Numbered from the stretch's first letter, positions 1 to 8,950 are shown. The stretch is DNA of 37,476 nt from Tidjanibacter sp. (GCA_017628305.1 JAGBZI010000056.1:1-37476), one strand, 5' to 3'. The notes: a model not told the origin generated them from the letters alone. Numbers and translations: made by a program.

Positions 1-134
1 ACCTCCTCGGTGGGAACTACATCGGTTTTGAAGATGTAAGCACCGGTCTTCTCCGATTTAACCATTTTGATGCATTTGGTAAAACCCTTGTTTGCACCCT
101 CTTTCTTAAGTGTTGCAACTACTTTCTTTGCCAT
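1..134 (-). CDS. DUF4295 family small protein (partial, C-terminus outside window)
   Basis: The reverse strand from the ATG at 134 reads MAKKVVATLKKEGANKGFTK and continues open to the window edge. It is a short, lysine-rich, basic protein whose opening matches the DUF4295 family, found in Bacteroidota next to rpmB and rpmG. Its function is not established; its size, charge and invariant place behind two ribosomal protein genes suggest a ribosome-associated role (inference). It starts 14 bases after the rpmG stop, so it is almost certainly co-transcribed with rpmB and rpmG. The C-terminal end is cut off here, so the full length cannot be judged. Confidence 0.85.
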   Translation of the reverse strand, partial: MAKKVVATLKKEGANKGFTKCIKMVKSEKTGAYIFKTDVVPTEE

Positions 135-148
135 AGTTCTTGTACTCC

Positions 149-337
149 TTATTTAATCTCACGGTGGATAGTTACCCTCTTCAAGTAAGGATTGTATTTC
201 TTACGCTCCATACGGTCGGGTGTGTTCTTTTTGTTCTTGGTAGTGATGTAACGGCTCATACCGGGAACACCGCTAGCCTTCTGCTCGGTACACTCGAGAA
301 TGACCTGTACTCGGTTACCTTTACCTTTTTTTGCCAT
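149..337 (-). CDS. rpmG: 50S ribosomal protein L33
   Basis: A 62-residue basic protein with the L33 pattern: an N-terminal [18 protein letters not shown] strand, then [21 protein letters not shown]33 sits in the large ribosomal subunit near the E site. Only one cysteine is present, at residue 16, so the two CxxC pairs of the zinc-binding form are absent and this is the zinc-independent form. The gene lies 26 bases after rpmB and 14 bases before the DUF4295 gene, in one minus-strand operon. Length and start fit the family. Confidence 0.97.
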   Translation of the reverse strand: MAKKGKGNRVQVILECTEQKASGVPGMSRYITTKNKKNTPDRMERKKYNPYLKRVTIHREIK

Positions 338-363
338 ACTTCTTTAAAATGTGTTAAAAAAGA

Positions 364-600
364 TTAGTGAATTTTTGCGGGTGCTTTAGCCTCTTTGAGT
401 GCTACATCCAGACCCTTTTTGTTGATGGTTTTGATACCAGCTGCGGTTACTTTGAGGGTAATCCAGCGGTTCTCCTCCTCGCTCCAGAAACGCTTAGTCT
501 TCAAATTAAGATTGAATTTGCGTTTGGTGCGCCTGTTCGAGTGAGAAACATTGTTTCCCGACTGAGCAGTTTTACCGGTGATTTCGCAAATCTTGCTCAT
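364..600 (-). CDS. rpmB: 50S ribosomal protein L28
   Basis: A 78-residue protein starting [20 protein letters not shown], the typical L28 opening, followed by the [17 protein letters not shown] segment and a C-terminal [12 protein letters not shown] stretch. It is a structural protein of the large subunit. It has one cysteine (C5) and lacks the paired cysteines of zinc-binding L28, so like the L33 beside it this is the zinc-independent form. It is the first gene of the minus-strand operon rpmB-rpmG-DUF4295 and has a promoter-like sequence about 50 bases upstream. Confidence 0.97.
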   Translation of the reverse strand: MSKICEITGKTAQSGNNVSHSNRRTKRKFNLNLKTKRFWSEEENRWITLKVTAAGIKTINKKGLDVALKEAKAPAKIH

Positions 601-650
601 TTACAATAAGTTAATTAATTAGTTAATAAATCTCGCCTATTTTAGGCCCG

Positions 651-680
651 CAAATATACGAATTTAATTCAAAATTCAAA
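651..680 (-). promoter_or_regulatory. Bacteroidota-type promoter for rpmB operon
   Basis: On the minus strand a TATATTTG element (651-658) matches the Bacteroidota -7 consensus TAnnTTTG, and a TTTG (677-680) lies 18 bases upstream. The expected transcript would start a few bases below 651, leaving a leader of roughly 45 bases before the rpmB ATG. The -33 spacing is slightly short and the surroundings are AT-rich, so the -33 assignment is weaker than the -7. Confidence 0.6.
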
Positions 681-702
681 ATTCTAAACTCAAATTTACT
701 AT

Positions 703-736
703 AAAAAGACTCCCCTCTCGATGGGAGAAGGGAGCC
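703..736 (-). terminator. Rho-independent terminator after tkt
   Basis: Read on the minus strand, a stem of about 12 pairs (with two G-T pairs) spans 736 to 708 with a five-base loop, followed by a run of five T. It lies about 20 bases past the tkt stop codon and before the rpmB promoter, so it separates the two minus-strand units. Confidence 0.75.
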
Positions 737-757
737 TTGGAATAGTGTGTGTTGGGA

Positions 758-2779
758 TTAACCCAGAAGCTCTTTCACCTCGGCTGCAACAGTGGCACCA
801 TTGAAGCCAAACTTCTCGTCGAGCACCTTGTAGGGAGCCGAGTAGCCGAAGTGGTTGACACCATGGATTTTGCCATTCTCGCCCACAAGACCCTCGAGGG
901 TTACGGGCAGGCCGGCGGTCATGCCATAGCGGGGCAGACCCTCGGGCAACACACTCCTCTGGTACTCCTTGCTCTGGTCGCGGAAGAGGCCCTCGCTGGG
1001 GACACTCACGATGCGCACGCCGATGCCCTCTGTAGCAAGCAGCTCGGCACCCTCCACAAGGGTCGACACCTCACTACCGCTGGCGATGAGCACAGCCTTG
1101 GCCTCGGGCGAATCCCACACCACATAGCCACCCTTGCGCAGACCCTCGGCCTCCTTGCGGCGGTCGCTCTGTACGGGGAGGTCTTTGATGTTCTGGCGCG
1201 AGGTAATCATAGCCACAGGCCTCTGCTGCTCCATGGCGAGCCTCCATGCCTCCACGGTCTCGGCGCCATCGGCGGGGCGAAGAACGAGCATGCTGCGCTC
1301 GCCGTGGTGGTTGTGGAGGTGCTCCAACAGCCTGATTTGAGCCTCATGCTCGATGGGCTGGTGGGTGGGACCATCCTCGCCCACGCGGAACGAGTCGTGG
1401 CTCCAGATGTAGAATACGGGGATGCGCATCAGCGCAGCGAGGCGCACTGCGGGTTTCATGTAGTCGGAGAATACGAAGAAGGTGCCGCATGCGGGGATTA
1501 CACCGCCGTGGAGCGCCATGCCGTTCATGATGCAGGCCATTGTGAGCTCCGAAACGCCGGCTTGGAAGAACTTGCCGCTCCAGTCGCCCTTGGCAAATGC
1601 GTGGGTCTTCTTCAGGTAGCCGTCGGTCTTGTCGGAGTTGCTCAGGTCGGCCGATGCAACTACCATGTTTTCAATCTGCTCGGCAAAAGCACCCAGCACG
1701 GTGGCCGAAGCATTGCGGGTGGCCGAACCGGCTGCCACATTAATCTTCGAGTAGTCAATCTCGGGGGTCTTGCCGCTCAGGAAGAGGTCGAGCTTGGCTG
1801 CCAACTCGGGGTTCTCCTCTCTCCATTTGCGCTCCACCTCACGACGCTCCTCCCTCCATGCCAAGAGCTCCTCTCGACGGGCTGCATAGAGCGCCTCCGA
1901 CTCGGGGAAGATGGCAAAAGGCTCCTCGGGATTGCCTCCCAAATTGAGGATGGAGGTCTTGGGGTCGGCACCTGCTGCCGAGATGGGCTGGCCGTGGGTC
2001 GAAATCTTGTTCTCGAAACTGCCACCCTCGGCATCCCTTGCACCCAGACCCATCATGGTGTGACCAATGATGAGGGTGGGGCGCTCGCTCTCGGTGAGTG
2101 ACTCGTTGAGTGCGCGACGGATATCCTCGGCCGAGTTGCCGTTGCACTCCAATACATTCCAATTCCAAGCCTTGTATTTGGCTGCAATATCCTCGGTGTC
2201 AACATCCTCCACGGTGGTCGAGAGCTGGATGTTGTTGGCGTCGTAGAACATGATGATGTTCGACAGGCCAAGGTGGCCGGCGATGCGGCCCACGCCCTGC
2301 GAAATCTCCTCCTCCACAGCACCGTCCGAAATATATACATAGGTCTTGTGGGCAGTCCACTCACCAAACCTTGTGGCCAAAAAACGCTCGGCCATGGCGG
2401 CGCCAACAGCCATGGCGTGACCCTGACCCAGAGGGCCCGAGGTGTTCTCGATGGCGTGTGCGAGGTCCCTCTCGGGGTGGCCGGGGGTTACGCTACCCCA
2501 CTGGCGGAACGACTTGAGCTCCTCGACGGGCATGATGCCTGCCAGAGCCAACACACCATAGAGCATGGGCGACATGTGTCCGGGGTCGAGGAAGAGTCTG
2601 TCGCGGAAGGGGTATGAGTAGTCGTTAGGGTCATAGCGGAGGAACTCCGAGTAGAGAACATTGATGAAGTCGGCTCCACCCATGGCTCCACCGGGGTGAC
2701 CCGATTTAGCCTTTTCTACCATCGAGAGGGCAAGAATACGGATGTTGTCTGCCGCTCTGCGCGAAATGTTGTTGTTCAT
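758..2779 (-). CDS. tkt: Transketolase
   Basis: A 673-residue thiamine-diphosphate enzyme, full length for the family. It moves two-carbon units between ketose and aldose phosphates in the non-oxidative pentose phosphate pathway, in the cytoplasm. Seen features: N-terminal RRAADNIRILALSMVEKAKS and SGHPGGAMGGAD; GPLGQGHAMAVG; a diphosphate-binding stretch YISDGAVEEEISQG in which SDG replaces the usual GDG; then the pyrimidine-binding and C-terminal domains with WSHDSFRVGEDGPTHQP, containing the family's GEDGPTHQP motif. The SDG form is, from memory, usual in Bacteroidota transketolases. It is transcribed alone from a well-matched promoter at 2841-2872 and followed by a terminator. Confidence 0.97.
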   Translation of the reverse strand: MNNNISRRAADNIRILALSMVEKAKSGHPGGAMGGADFINVLYSEFLRYDPNDYSYPFRDRLFLDPGHMSPMLYGVLALAGIMPVEELKSFRQWGSVTPGHPERDLAHAIENTSGPLGQGHAMAVGAAMAERFLATRFGEWTAHKTYVYISDGAVEEEISQGVGRIAGHLGLSNIIMFYDANNIQLSTTVEDVDTEDIAAKYKAWNWNVLECNGNSAEDIRRALNESLTESERPTLIIGHTMMGLGARDAEGGSFENKISTHGQPISAAGADPKTSILNLGGNPEEPFAIFPESEALYAARREELLAWREERREVERKWREENPELAAKLDLFLSGKTPEIDYSKINVAAGSATRNASATVLGAFAEQIENMVVASADLSNSDKTDGYLKKTHAFAKGDWSGKFFQAGVSELTMACIMNGMALHGGVIPACGTFFVFSDYMKPAVRLAALMRIPVFYIWSHDSFRVGEDGPTHQPIEHEAQIRLLEHLHNHHGERSMLVLRPADGAETVEAWRLAMEQQRPVAMITSRQNIKDLPVQSDRRKEAEGLRKGGYVVWDSPEAKAVLIASGSEVSTLVEGAELLATEGIGVRIVSVPSEGLFRDQSKEYQRSVLPEGLPRYGMTAGLPVTLEGLVGENGKIHGVNHFGYSAPYKVLDEKFGFNGATVAAEVKELLG

Positions 2780-2840
2780 AGGTTTCTGAGAATTATGTGA
2801 TTATTGTTGTTAGTTGTTCGAGTCGTGGTTAATCAATCCA

Positions 2841-2872
2841 CAAATATAAGTAGTCCCGCGGGGAAAGTCAAA
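2841..2872 (-). promoter_or_regulatory. Bacteroidota-type promoter for tkt
   Basis: The minus strand has TTTG (2869-2872), exactly 20 bases, then TATATTTG (2841-2848). This matches the Bacteroidota sigma-ABfr consensus (-33 TTTG, -7 TAnnTTTG) at both boxes. It lies about 60 bases ahead of the tkt ATG and is one of the clearest promoters in the window. Confidence 0.75.
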
Positions 2873-3293
2873 CTTTTTGGCCATATTTTCCCCTTTTGGA
2901 GTGTGAGTTCTTTTGTCGGGGTTTCGTTGGGTTTCGTTTGAGGAGCTCAAATCGAAAAAATCGAAAGAAAAAATCTCGGTTTAGTTGGTAGTTTCATAAA
3001 TTGTGATTAATTTAGCACTCTAAAGTGTGGGTTCTATTCGGCACCATTTGTCGCCGATTTTGGCAACTATTTGATACTGTTGAGGTTGCCTAAAGGCGGT
3101 GGTATTTTTAGGGGTTCGGATGGAGTCTGAAACGGAGAAAAATAGAGGAAAACGGAAGAGAATAGAGGAAGAAACGAGCATAATTATAAAAAGAGTGGCG
3201 GCTTTTGAGGATGTGGATGGGCTGCCAAAGGATAAAAAAGACAACAACACTAACAAAAAACTTTTATTAACAACAAACTAAAAACAAAATCGT
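2873..3293 (+). other. Gene-free leader region upstream of the susC-like operon
   Basis: No convincing gene occupies the stretch between the tkt promoter and the susC start. It holds small inverted repeats (CACT-ctaa-AGTG at 3016-3027; GGCAAC 3062-3067 with GTTGCC 3085-3090), a long purine-rich tract at about 3113-3180 and an A-rich segment just before the ATG at 3294. I could not find an exact TAnnTTTG element reading toward susC. An open frame of about 60 codons at 3099-3281 has a low-complexity charged product and no family resemblance, so I do not call it a gene. Confidence 0.5.
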
Positions 3294-6290
3294 ATGAGAA
3301 AAATTGTACTATCAGTTTTTGCAGTCTTGATGTTCTGCGTTAGCGCAGTGGCACAAGGTCAGCGAATTACCGGTGCAGTTAGCGACGAGTCGGGTGCTCC
3401 CGTTATCGGCGCTACGGTTTCGGTAGTCGGTACAACAGTGGCAACGATCACTGACGTTAATGGTGTGTACGAGATTAAAGCGGCGCAGAATGCGACTCTG
3501 GAGTTCTCGTATATTGGTTTGGCAACCGAGACTGTTGCAGTTAGCGGTCGCACCACTATTAATGTTGTAATGAAGGCAGACGCAACTCAGATTGAGGAGT
3601 TGGTTGTCGTTGGTTACGGTTCGGGTGTGGCTGCCAAGTCGCTCGTTGGTTCGGTTTCGACCGTGAAGGGTGACAAGGTTGCAAGTACTCCCGTTGCCAA
3701 TGTGGCCGATGTGCTTCAGGGTAAAATCCCCGGTCTGCAGGTGTTTACTTCGTCGGGTGAGCCCGCCGCAGGTTCGACCATGAAGATGCGTGGTACCTCG
3801 TCGTTCGAGGGTAGCTCGGAGCCTCTGGTTGTTCTTGATGGTGTTATCGTTTCGTCGTCGGTTCTTACCAACCTCAACTCGAACGATATCGAGAATGTGG
3901 TTCTGCTGAAGGATGCCGCTTCGACCGCCATCTACGGTGCACAGGCTGCAAACGGTGTTATGTATGTAACCACCAAGAAGGGTACTGCTGCCAAGGCTTT
4001 GGTTCAGGTTCGTATGCAGGGCGGTTTCTCGGCCATGATCGAGAACAAGGCATTTGAGCTGATGACCGCTGCTGAGCAGATGGAGTTCGAGGAGAAACTC
4101 TACCCCAACTTGACCATCGATGGTGGCGACGCCGAGAAGTGGCTCAAGAAGAAGAGGTGGATCAACGAGACCGGCTTCAACTTCGACTGGAAACGCTATG
4201 CTTACCAGAGCAACGCTCCCGTGAAGAGTGCCGACGCCTCGATTACCGGTTCGGCGAATGGTATCAACTACTACATTTCGGCCGGTTACCTCGATACTGA
4301 GGGTATCGCTCCCCGTTCGGGCAACACCCGTTACACCTTCCGTACCAATGTTGATGCACAGGCTAAACCTTGGTTGAAAGTTGGTGCCAATGTTAACCTG
4401 AGCTACTCGGAGTATGAGACCTCGGTTACCGGTTGGTATATCCAGTCGGTAGACGGTCTGGTTTACGGTCAGGCTACCTACAACGCTCCCTACGAGGAGA
4501 AGTGGAATGAGGAGACCAATGATTTCGAGGGCTTCGACTTCGAGAAAGAGGTTGACGCTTTCTATTGGGCAGGTGACCAGATGAACCCCTACTACTACTA
4601 CAAGAAGAACCCCTCGTCGAACAACCAGCTCCGTCTTTCGGGTAACATCTATGAGGAGATTAAACCCTTCGAGGGTCTTACTCTGAAAGCTGTTCAGGCT
4701 CTCGACGGTTCGATCACTCGCAGCAGTGGTTGGAGGTTGCCTTCGTACTCGGCTGCTCTTGGCAATGGTCAGAGGGCAGAGAGCTACAGCCGCTACTACC
4801 AGCTCACTTCGACCAATACCGCAGAGTATAGGGTTAACTTCAACGACATCCACAGCTTCTCGTTGCTGGCAGGTCACGAGTCGCGTATTGCTCAGAGCGA
4901 GGGCTTCGGTGCCTACATCTCGGGTCTTACCGATGACCGTCTGACCATGATGACCGCAGGTACTGCTGAGACCTTCACTCTGAATGGCCACAGCTTCGCT
5001 GAGGAGGCATACAACTCGTTCTTCGGCCGTCTGTCGTACAACTACGACGAGAAATACTACCTCGACGCTTCGGTTCGTCGTGACGGTGCTTCGCTCTTTG
5101 GTGCTGATGCACGCTGGGGTACCTTCTGGAGTATTGGTGGTATGTGGAATGTGAAGAGTGAGGAGTTTATGCTCGCTTACGACTACATCAACGATATGCG
5201 TCTGAAAGCCAGCTACGGTACCACCGGTAACACCTCGGCACTCGGTAGCTACAGCGCACTTGGTCTGATTGGTTCGGGCGCTTCGTACAACGGCGTGACC
5301 GGTACCGGTATTGCAAGCCAGTCGAATGCTGGTCTGACTTGGGAGACCATGAACACCTTGAACATCGGTCTGTCGATGCGTATGTTCAACCGCATGAGCA
5401 TGGATATCGATGTTTACAACCGTGTGACTTCGGACATGCTTATGGAGATTCCCTACTCGGCAACCACCGGTTACTCGGGCGGTTGGGGTAATGTTGGTAA
5501 GATGAGCAACCGTGGTATTGAGCTCCAGTTCAGCTACGACCTCCTCCAGACCCGCAACATGCTTTGGACCGTTTATGGTAATGTGGCATACAACCACAAC
5601 GAGATTTTGGCTCTCTATGGCGAGATTACCGACTTCGTGAACGCCTCCACCGGTCTTCGTTATGCAATTGGTCACTCGGTTGGCGAGTTCAACGGTGTAT
5701 CCTTTGCAGGTGTTGACCCCCGTGATGGTGCTCCTATGTGGTATGACCTCGATGGCAACAAGACCAAGACCTACTCGGATACCTACGAGGATTGGTTTGG
5801 TATGAGCTACAACGCCGACTGGTCGGGTGGTTTCGGTAGCAGCATCATGCTCGGCAACCTCCAGATTAGCGCCGACTTCTCGTGGGTGGGCGACCGCTAC
5901 ATGTGGCTCAATGAGAAATTCTACACTGCTAACTTGAACTTCGGTTCGGTTGGTCAGACCCGTTATGAGAGGCGCCTGCTTAACATGTGGGAGGAGCCCG
6001 GTGACATCACCGACATTCCTCGCGCAGGTACCAACTTCCACTTCGACGACACTGTTTACTCGAATGCAGCATTCCTCCGTCTGAAGAATGTTACCGTTTC
6101 GTACAACATTCCCGGTAATGCGTTTGGTAATGGTTCGTTCATTCAGGGCGCAAGGGTTTACGCCATCGGCCGTAACCTCTGGACCCTCACTAACTACCTC
6201 GGTTTCGACCCCGAGTACTTCGGCAACGGTTCGAAGGGTACCTATCCCGGCACTCGTCAGTACACTGTTGGTCTTGAGCTCTCGTTCTAA
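3294..6290 (+). CDS. SusC/RagA-family TonB-dependent outer-membrane transporter
   Basis: A 998-residue protein, typical size for the family. A signal peptide (MRKIVLSVFAVLMFCVSAVAQ) is followed by a carboxypeptidase-like beta domain (GAVSDESGAPVIGATVSVVG, about residues 26-100), a TonB-box-like EELVVVGYG (about 102-110), the plug domain (VADVLQGKIPGLQV, VLLKDAASTAIYGAQAANGV) and a 22-strand barrel ending in the aromatic-terminated TVGLELSF. It imports a ligand captured by the SusD-like partner, powered by TonB-ExbBD. The substrate is unknown: no glycosidase, peptidase, sigma/anti-sigma pair or hybrid regulator lies beside it, so a polysaccharide locus is not indicated. It is the first gene of a three-gene operon, with 17 bases to the susD-like start. 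Confidence 0.96.
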   Translation: MRKIVLSVFAVLMFCVSAVAQGQRITGAVSDESGAPVIGATVSVVGTTVATITDVNGVYEIKAAQNATLEFSYIGLATETVAVSGRTTINVVMKADATQIEELVVVGYGSGVAAKSLVGSVSTVKGDKVASTPVANVADVLQGKIPGLQVFTSSGEPAAGSTMKMRGTSSFEGSSEPLVVLDGVIVSSSVLTNLNSNDIENVVLLKDAASTAIYGAQAANGVMYVTTKKGTAAKALVQVRMQGGFSAMIENKAFELMTAAEQMEFEEKLYPNLTIDGGDAEKWLKKKRWINETGFNFDWKRYAYQSNAPVKSADASITGSANGINYYISAGYLDTEGIAPRSGNTRYTFRTNVDAQAKPWLKVGANVNLSYSEYETSVTGWYIQSVDGLVYGQATYNAPYEEKWNEETNDFEGFDFEKEVDAFYWAGDQMNPYYYYKKNPSSNNQLRLSGNIYEEIKPFEGLTLKAVQALDGSITRSSGWRLPSYSAALGNGQRAESYSRYYQLTSTNTAEYRVNFNDIHSFSLLAGHESRIAQSEGFGAYISGLTDDRLTMMTAGTAETFTLNGHSFAEEAYNSFFGRLSYNYDEKYYLDASVRRDGASLFGADARWGTFWSIGGMWNVKSEEFMLAYDYINDMRLKASYGTTGNTSALGSYSALGLIGSGASYNGVTGTGIASQSNAGLTWETMNTLNIGLSMRMFNRMSMDIDVYNRVTSDMLMEIPYSATTGYSGGWGNVGKMSNRGIELQFSYDLLQTRNMLWTVYGNVAYNHNEILALYGEITDFVNASTGLRYAIGHSVGEFNGVSFAGVDPRDGAPMWYDLDGNKTKTYSDTYEDWFGMSYNADWSGGFGSSIMLGNLQISADFSWVGDRYMWLNEKFYTANLNFGSVGQTRYERRLLNMWEEPGDITDIPRAGTNFHFDDTVYSNAAFLRLKNVTVSYNIPGNAFGNGSFIQGARVYAIGRNLWTLTNYLGFDPEYFGNGSKGTYPGTRQYTVGLELSF

Positions 6291-6307
6291 CCTCTTAAAA
6301 TTTGGAA

Positions 6308-7873
6308 ATGACTATGAAAAAGATTTTTTATATTGCACTTAGCGCACTTGCAGCACTGTTTGTATCGTGCGATATGGAGAAGTTTCCTCACACCGGTATC
6401 GAGGAGAGCCAGTATGGTTCGACCTACGAGGATGTGGTAAACTTGAGTGTTAGTATCTACACTCCCACCAAGAGCTTGTTTGGTGGCGGCCGTTTGGATC
6501 TTGAGGAGATTCGCGGTGGTATGTTCAATGCCAAAGCCGACTTTGGTAACTACTACGGTCTGTTCTACGCTTGGATTATGGAGACCAACGATCAGGATGC
6601 TGAGGGTCCTTGGTTCAGCGACTATGCTATCATCGCCAGCCAGAACTATATGATTGGCGTATGCGAGAAGTTCTTGGAGAACAACGACCTCGATGAGGAT
6701 GATGAGGAGGATGCTGCAAAGCTTGCGAAAGTGCGCAACTATGTAGCTGAGGCTCACATGACCCGTGCTATGGCATACTGGGATTTGGTAACCAAATATT
6801 GCGCTGCCTACGATCCCGCTACCGCATCCAGCACCTATGGTCTTCCCATCCAGCTTGAGTATGCTCCCACCTCGGATGCTTCGAAGTATCCCGGCCGTAG
6901 CAGCCTCGAGGAGACCTATGCTCAGATTCTTGTTGACCTTGAGGCAGCCGCTAACATGACTACCGAGGGTGTTAAGAACAGCAAATATTGGACTATCGAT
7001 GCTGTGAACGCTATGCGCGCACGCGTATATCTTAATATGAAGAACTACGAGGAGGCCGCAACTATCGCACAGGGTCTCATCAACAGCGGTACCTACACTT
7101 TGGCAAATAGCCAGAGCGCTATGGATAACATGTGGTACCACGATGCAAGCGATGAGAACATCTTCATGACCGCTGCAAGCCTTCAGGATCCCTGTACCTC
7201 GACCGGTTCGTACTACATCTACGACAATGTAAACCGCGACGGTTCGACTCCTAACCCCCAGTACCTCCCCAGCCAGACTCTGCTCGACCTCTATGGCGCA
7301 ACTGCTGACGAGAAGGCTAAGGACTACCGTTTCAACACCTACTTCCAGCCTCGTGAGATTACCGTTGAGGGTGTTGCAACCAAGGAGATGTATCTGATGT
7401 GGAAATATGTTGGTAACCCCGATCTTCGCAGTGGTGCACAGCTCAACTATGTAAGTGCAGGTAAGCCCTTCCGTATTGCTGAGCAGTACCTGATTGCCGC
7501 TGAGGCTTGTGCTCAGAGTGGCAACATCTCGATTGGTGCCAAGTTGCTCAACGACCTTCGTCGTGCCCGTATCGCAGACTACACCGATGGTAGCTACCTC
7601 GATGCTGCATCGCTGCTTGCTGCAGTTCAGGACGAGTGGAGCCGCGAGTGTGTTGGTGAGGGCTTCCGCATGATCAACATGAAGCGTTGGGGCAAGACCA
7701 TCATCCGTGGTGAGTCGCAGGATCCTACCATGACCCGTCCGGGCACCAACTACGACGACCTCGTTAAGGAGGTTAGCGGTCCTGAGGCCGATCCTCGTAG
7801 CTTGTGGCCTATCCCCAAGAGTGAGATTGACTCGAATCCCCAGATTAGGGATCAGCAGAACCCCGGCTACTAG
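6308..7873 (+). CDS. SusD/RagB-family nutrient-binding outer-membrane lipoprotein
   Basis: A protein of about 521 residues with a lipoprotein signal (MKKIFYIALSALAALFVSCD; acylated cysteine at about residue 20). The fold markers are the helical TPR-like segments (VAEAHMTRAMAYWDLV), the AEACAQSGN and LLNDLRRARI segments, EWSRECVGEGFRMINMKRWG, and the family ending LWPIPKSEIDSNPQI. It caps the SusC barrel on the cell surface and captures the ligand. I chose the ATG at 6308; the ATG at 6314 (MKKIFY) is equally plausible, and an upstream TTG at 6302 is not needed. It is translated right after susC and probably co-transcribed with the lipoprotein gene at 7900. Confidence 0.95.
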   Translation: MTMKKIFYIALSALAALFVSCDMEKFPHTGIEESQYGSTYEDVVNLSVSIYTPTKSLFGGGRLDLEEIRGGMFNAKADFGNYYGLFYAWIMETNDQDAEGPWFSDYAIIASQNYMIGVCEKFLENNDLDEDDEEDAAKLAKVRNYVAEAHMTRAMAYWDLVTKYCAAYDPATASSTYGLPIQLEYAPTSDASKYPGRSSLEETYAQILVDLEAAANMTTEGVKNSKYWTIDAVNAMRARVYLNMKNYEEAATIAQGLINSGTYTLANSQSAMDNMWYHDASDENIFMTAASLQDPCTSTGSYYIYDNVNRDGSTPNPQYLPSQTLLDLYGATADEKAKDYRFNTYFQPREITVEGVATKEMYLMWKYVGNPDLRSGAQLNYVSAGKPFRIAEQYLIAAEACAQSGNISIGAKLLNDLRRARIADYTDGSYLDAASLLAAVQDEWSRECVGEGFRMINMKRWGKTIIRGESQDPTMTRPGTNYDDLVKEVSGPEADPRSLWPIPKSEIDSNPQIRDQQNPGY

Positions 7874-7899
7874 TAGAGTAACTGTGTAATAATTTAAAA

Positions 7900-8862
7900 A
7901 TGAAAACAAGTATGAAAGCTATTAAATATCTTGTAATCGCACTTTTGTTTGGTGGCATGGTATCTTGCTCGGGTGAGGCCGGAACTGTTGGTCTGACTAC
8001 TGTAGAGTTCGTTGATACCGTATACGAGACCAGTTTTGGTGCGAGCACATTCTATGTGCCTATGATGATTACTGCCGACACCGAGGAGGGCTTGAATACC
8101 ACCGATGTGAAGGCTACTATCGCAGTTGATGCAGCTTATGTTGCTGAGAGTGCTGACACTGTTGTCGGTGTAGCTGATGTTGATGGTCTTTCGGGTGACT
8201 TCCGTATCACCTCGTTGGATGTCAACTTCCCCGACTACCCCGGTTACAAAGAGGATGACGACAAGCAGAACAAGAAGAAATACTTCGACGAGAACCTCAA
8301 TAAGTGGGTTAAGAAGGTCGGTGTAGAGATTATGCTTCTCAATACCGAGCCCGAGAAGATGGAGTTCAAGCTTGTGCTCCAGAGCGCAACTACCACCATC
8401 GGCGCCAACAAAGAGTGTGTTGTTCGCATCGAGAAAGGTCCTCAGGATCGTCTTTGCGGTGCATGGATTATGTGCCAGGAGGGTGAGCCCGCATTTGAGA
8501 CCACCATTTCGTGGGATGTTAACACCAAGGGCTTCATTGTAGGTACTGCTGCTCAGCTCGGCTTCGACTTCCCCATGAACTTCAACGCTGAGACCGAGGA
8601 GGTTTCGATTACCAACGGTGCATACCTCGGTATGTATGGCGGTGTTTACCACTGCTTCCTGCAGGTAACTGACAACACCTTGACTCCTCTGAGCGATAAG
8701 ACTTTCGTTGCCACTTACGACAAGACTAACTACAGCTCGATTACCTTCCCCGGCATCGAGGGTTACTTCCTCTGCATCTTGGCTTATGCAGACAACGGTG
8801 GCCAGCCCGGTGAGTTGGCAGGTTATCTTGGCTACATCTTCCAGCCTTCGTTCGTTCGCTAA
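7900..8862 (+). CDS. Surface lipoprotein accessory to the SusC/SusD pair (DUF4843-like)
   Basis: A 320-residue protein with a lipoprotein signal ending FGGMVSCSGEAG. The N-terminal part (about residues 30-180) alternates short strands in a pattern like a Calx-beta/immunoglobulin-type domain, ending KECVVRIEKGPQD; the C-terminal part (about 185-320) is a second beta-rich domain with GAWIMCQEGEP and a terminal GYLGYIFQPSFVR. The layout fits the DUF4843-type lipoproteins often encoded behind SusC/SusD, but I cannot confirm the family from sequence alone. As third gene, 26 bases after susD, it probably helps bind the ligand or stabilise the complex (inference). A second lipoprotein with a similar two-part layout is at 13591-14694. 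The start could also be the ATG at 7912. Confidence 0.85.
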   Translation: MKTSMKAIKYLVIALLFGGMVSCSGEAGTVGLTTVEFVDTVYETSFGASTFYVPMMITADTEEGLNTTDVKATIAVDAAYVAESADTVVGVADVDGLSGDFRITSLDVNFPDYPGYKEDDDKQNKKKYFDENLNKWVKKVGVEIMLLNTEPEKMEFKLVLQSATTTIGANKECVVRIEKGPQDRLCGAWIMCQEGEPAFETTISWDVNTKGFIVGTAAQLGFDFPMNFNAETEEVSITNGAYLGMYGGVYHCFLQVTDNTLTPLSDKTFVATYDKTNYSSITFPGIEGYFLCILAYADNGGQPGELAGYLGYIFQPSFVR

Positions 8863-8901
8863 AGAATGAATTTACGGCAATAGATTGCTAAATAATTAGA
8901 A

Positions 8902-8938
8902 GAGAGGTGTGCTCCAAGCGGGCACACCTCCTTTTTTT
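8902..8938 (+). terminator. Rho-independent terminator of the SusC/SusD operon
   Basis: GAGGTGTGC (8904-8912) pairs perfectly with GCACACCTC (8922-8930) around a nine-base loop, followed by C and a run of seven T. It lies 42 bases after the last operon gene and just before the tig promoter. Confidence 0.9.
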
Positions 8939-8950
8939 GCCCTCGGGGAG

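Noticed and set aside
749..2101. Long open frame opposite transketolase
   Set aside because: Shadow of tkt on the other strand; composition is the reverse complement of a conserved enzyme and no domain is seen.
3119..3281. Possible small protein (about 53 residues from ATG 3119) just before susC
   Set aside because: Low-complexity charged sequence from a purine-rich tract, no family resemblance, weak start context.
3312..6041. 909-codon frame opposite the susC-like gene
   Set aside because: Antisense shadow produced by the codon bias of susC; no signal peptide or known motif.
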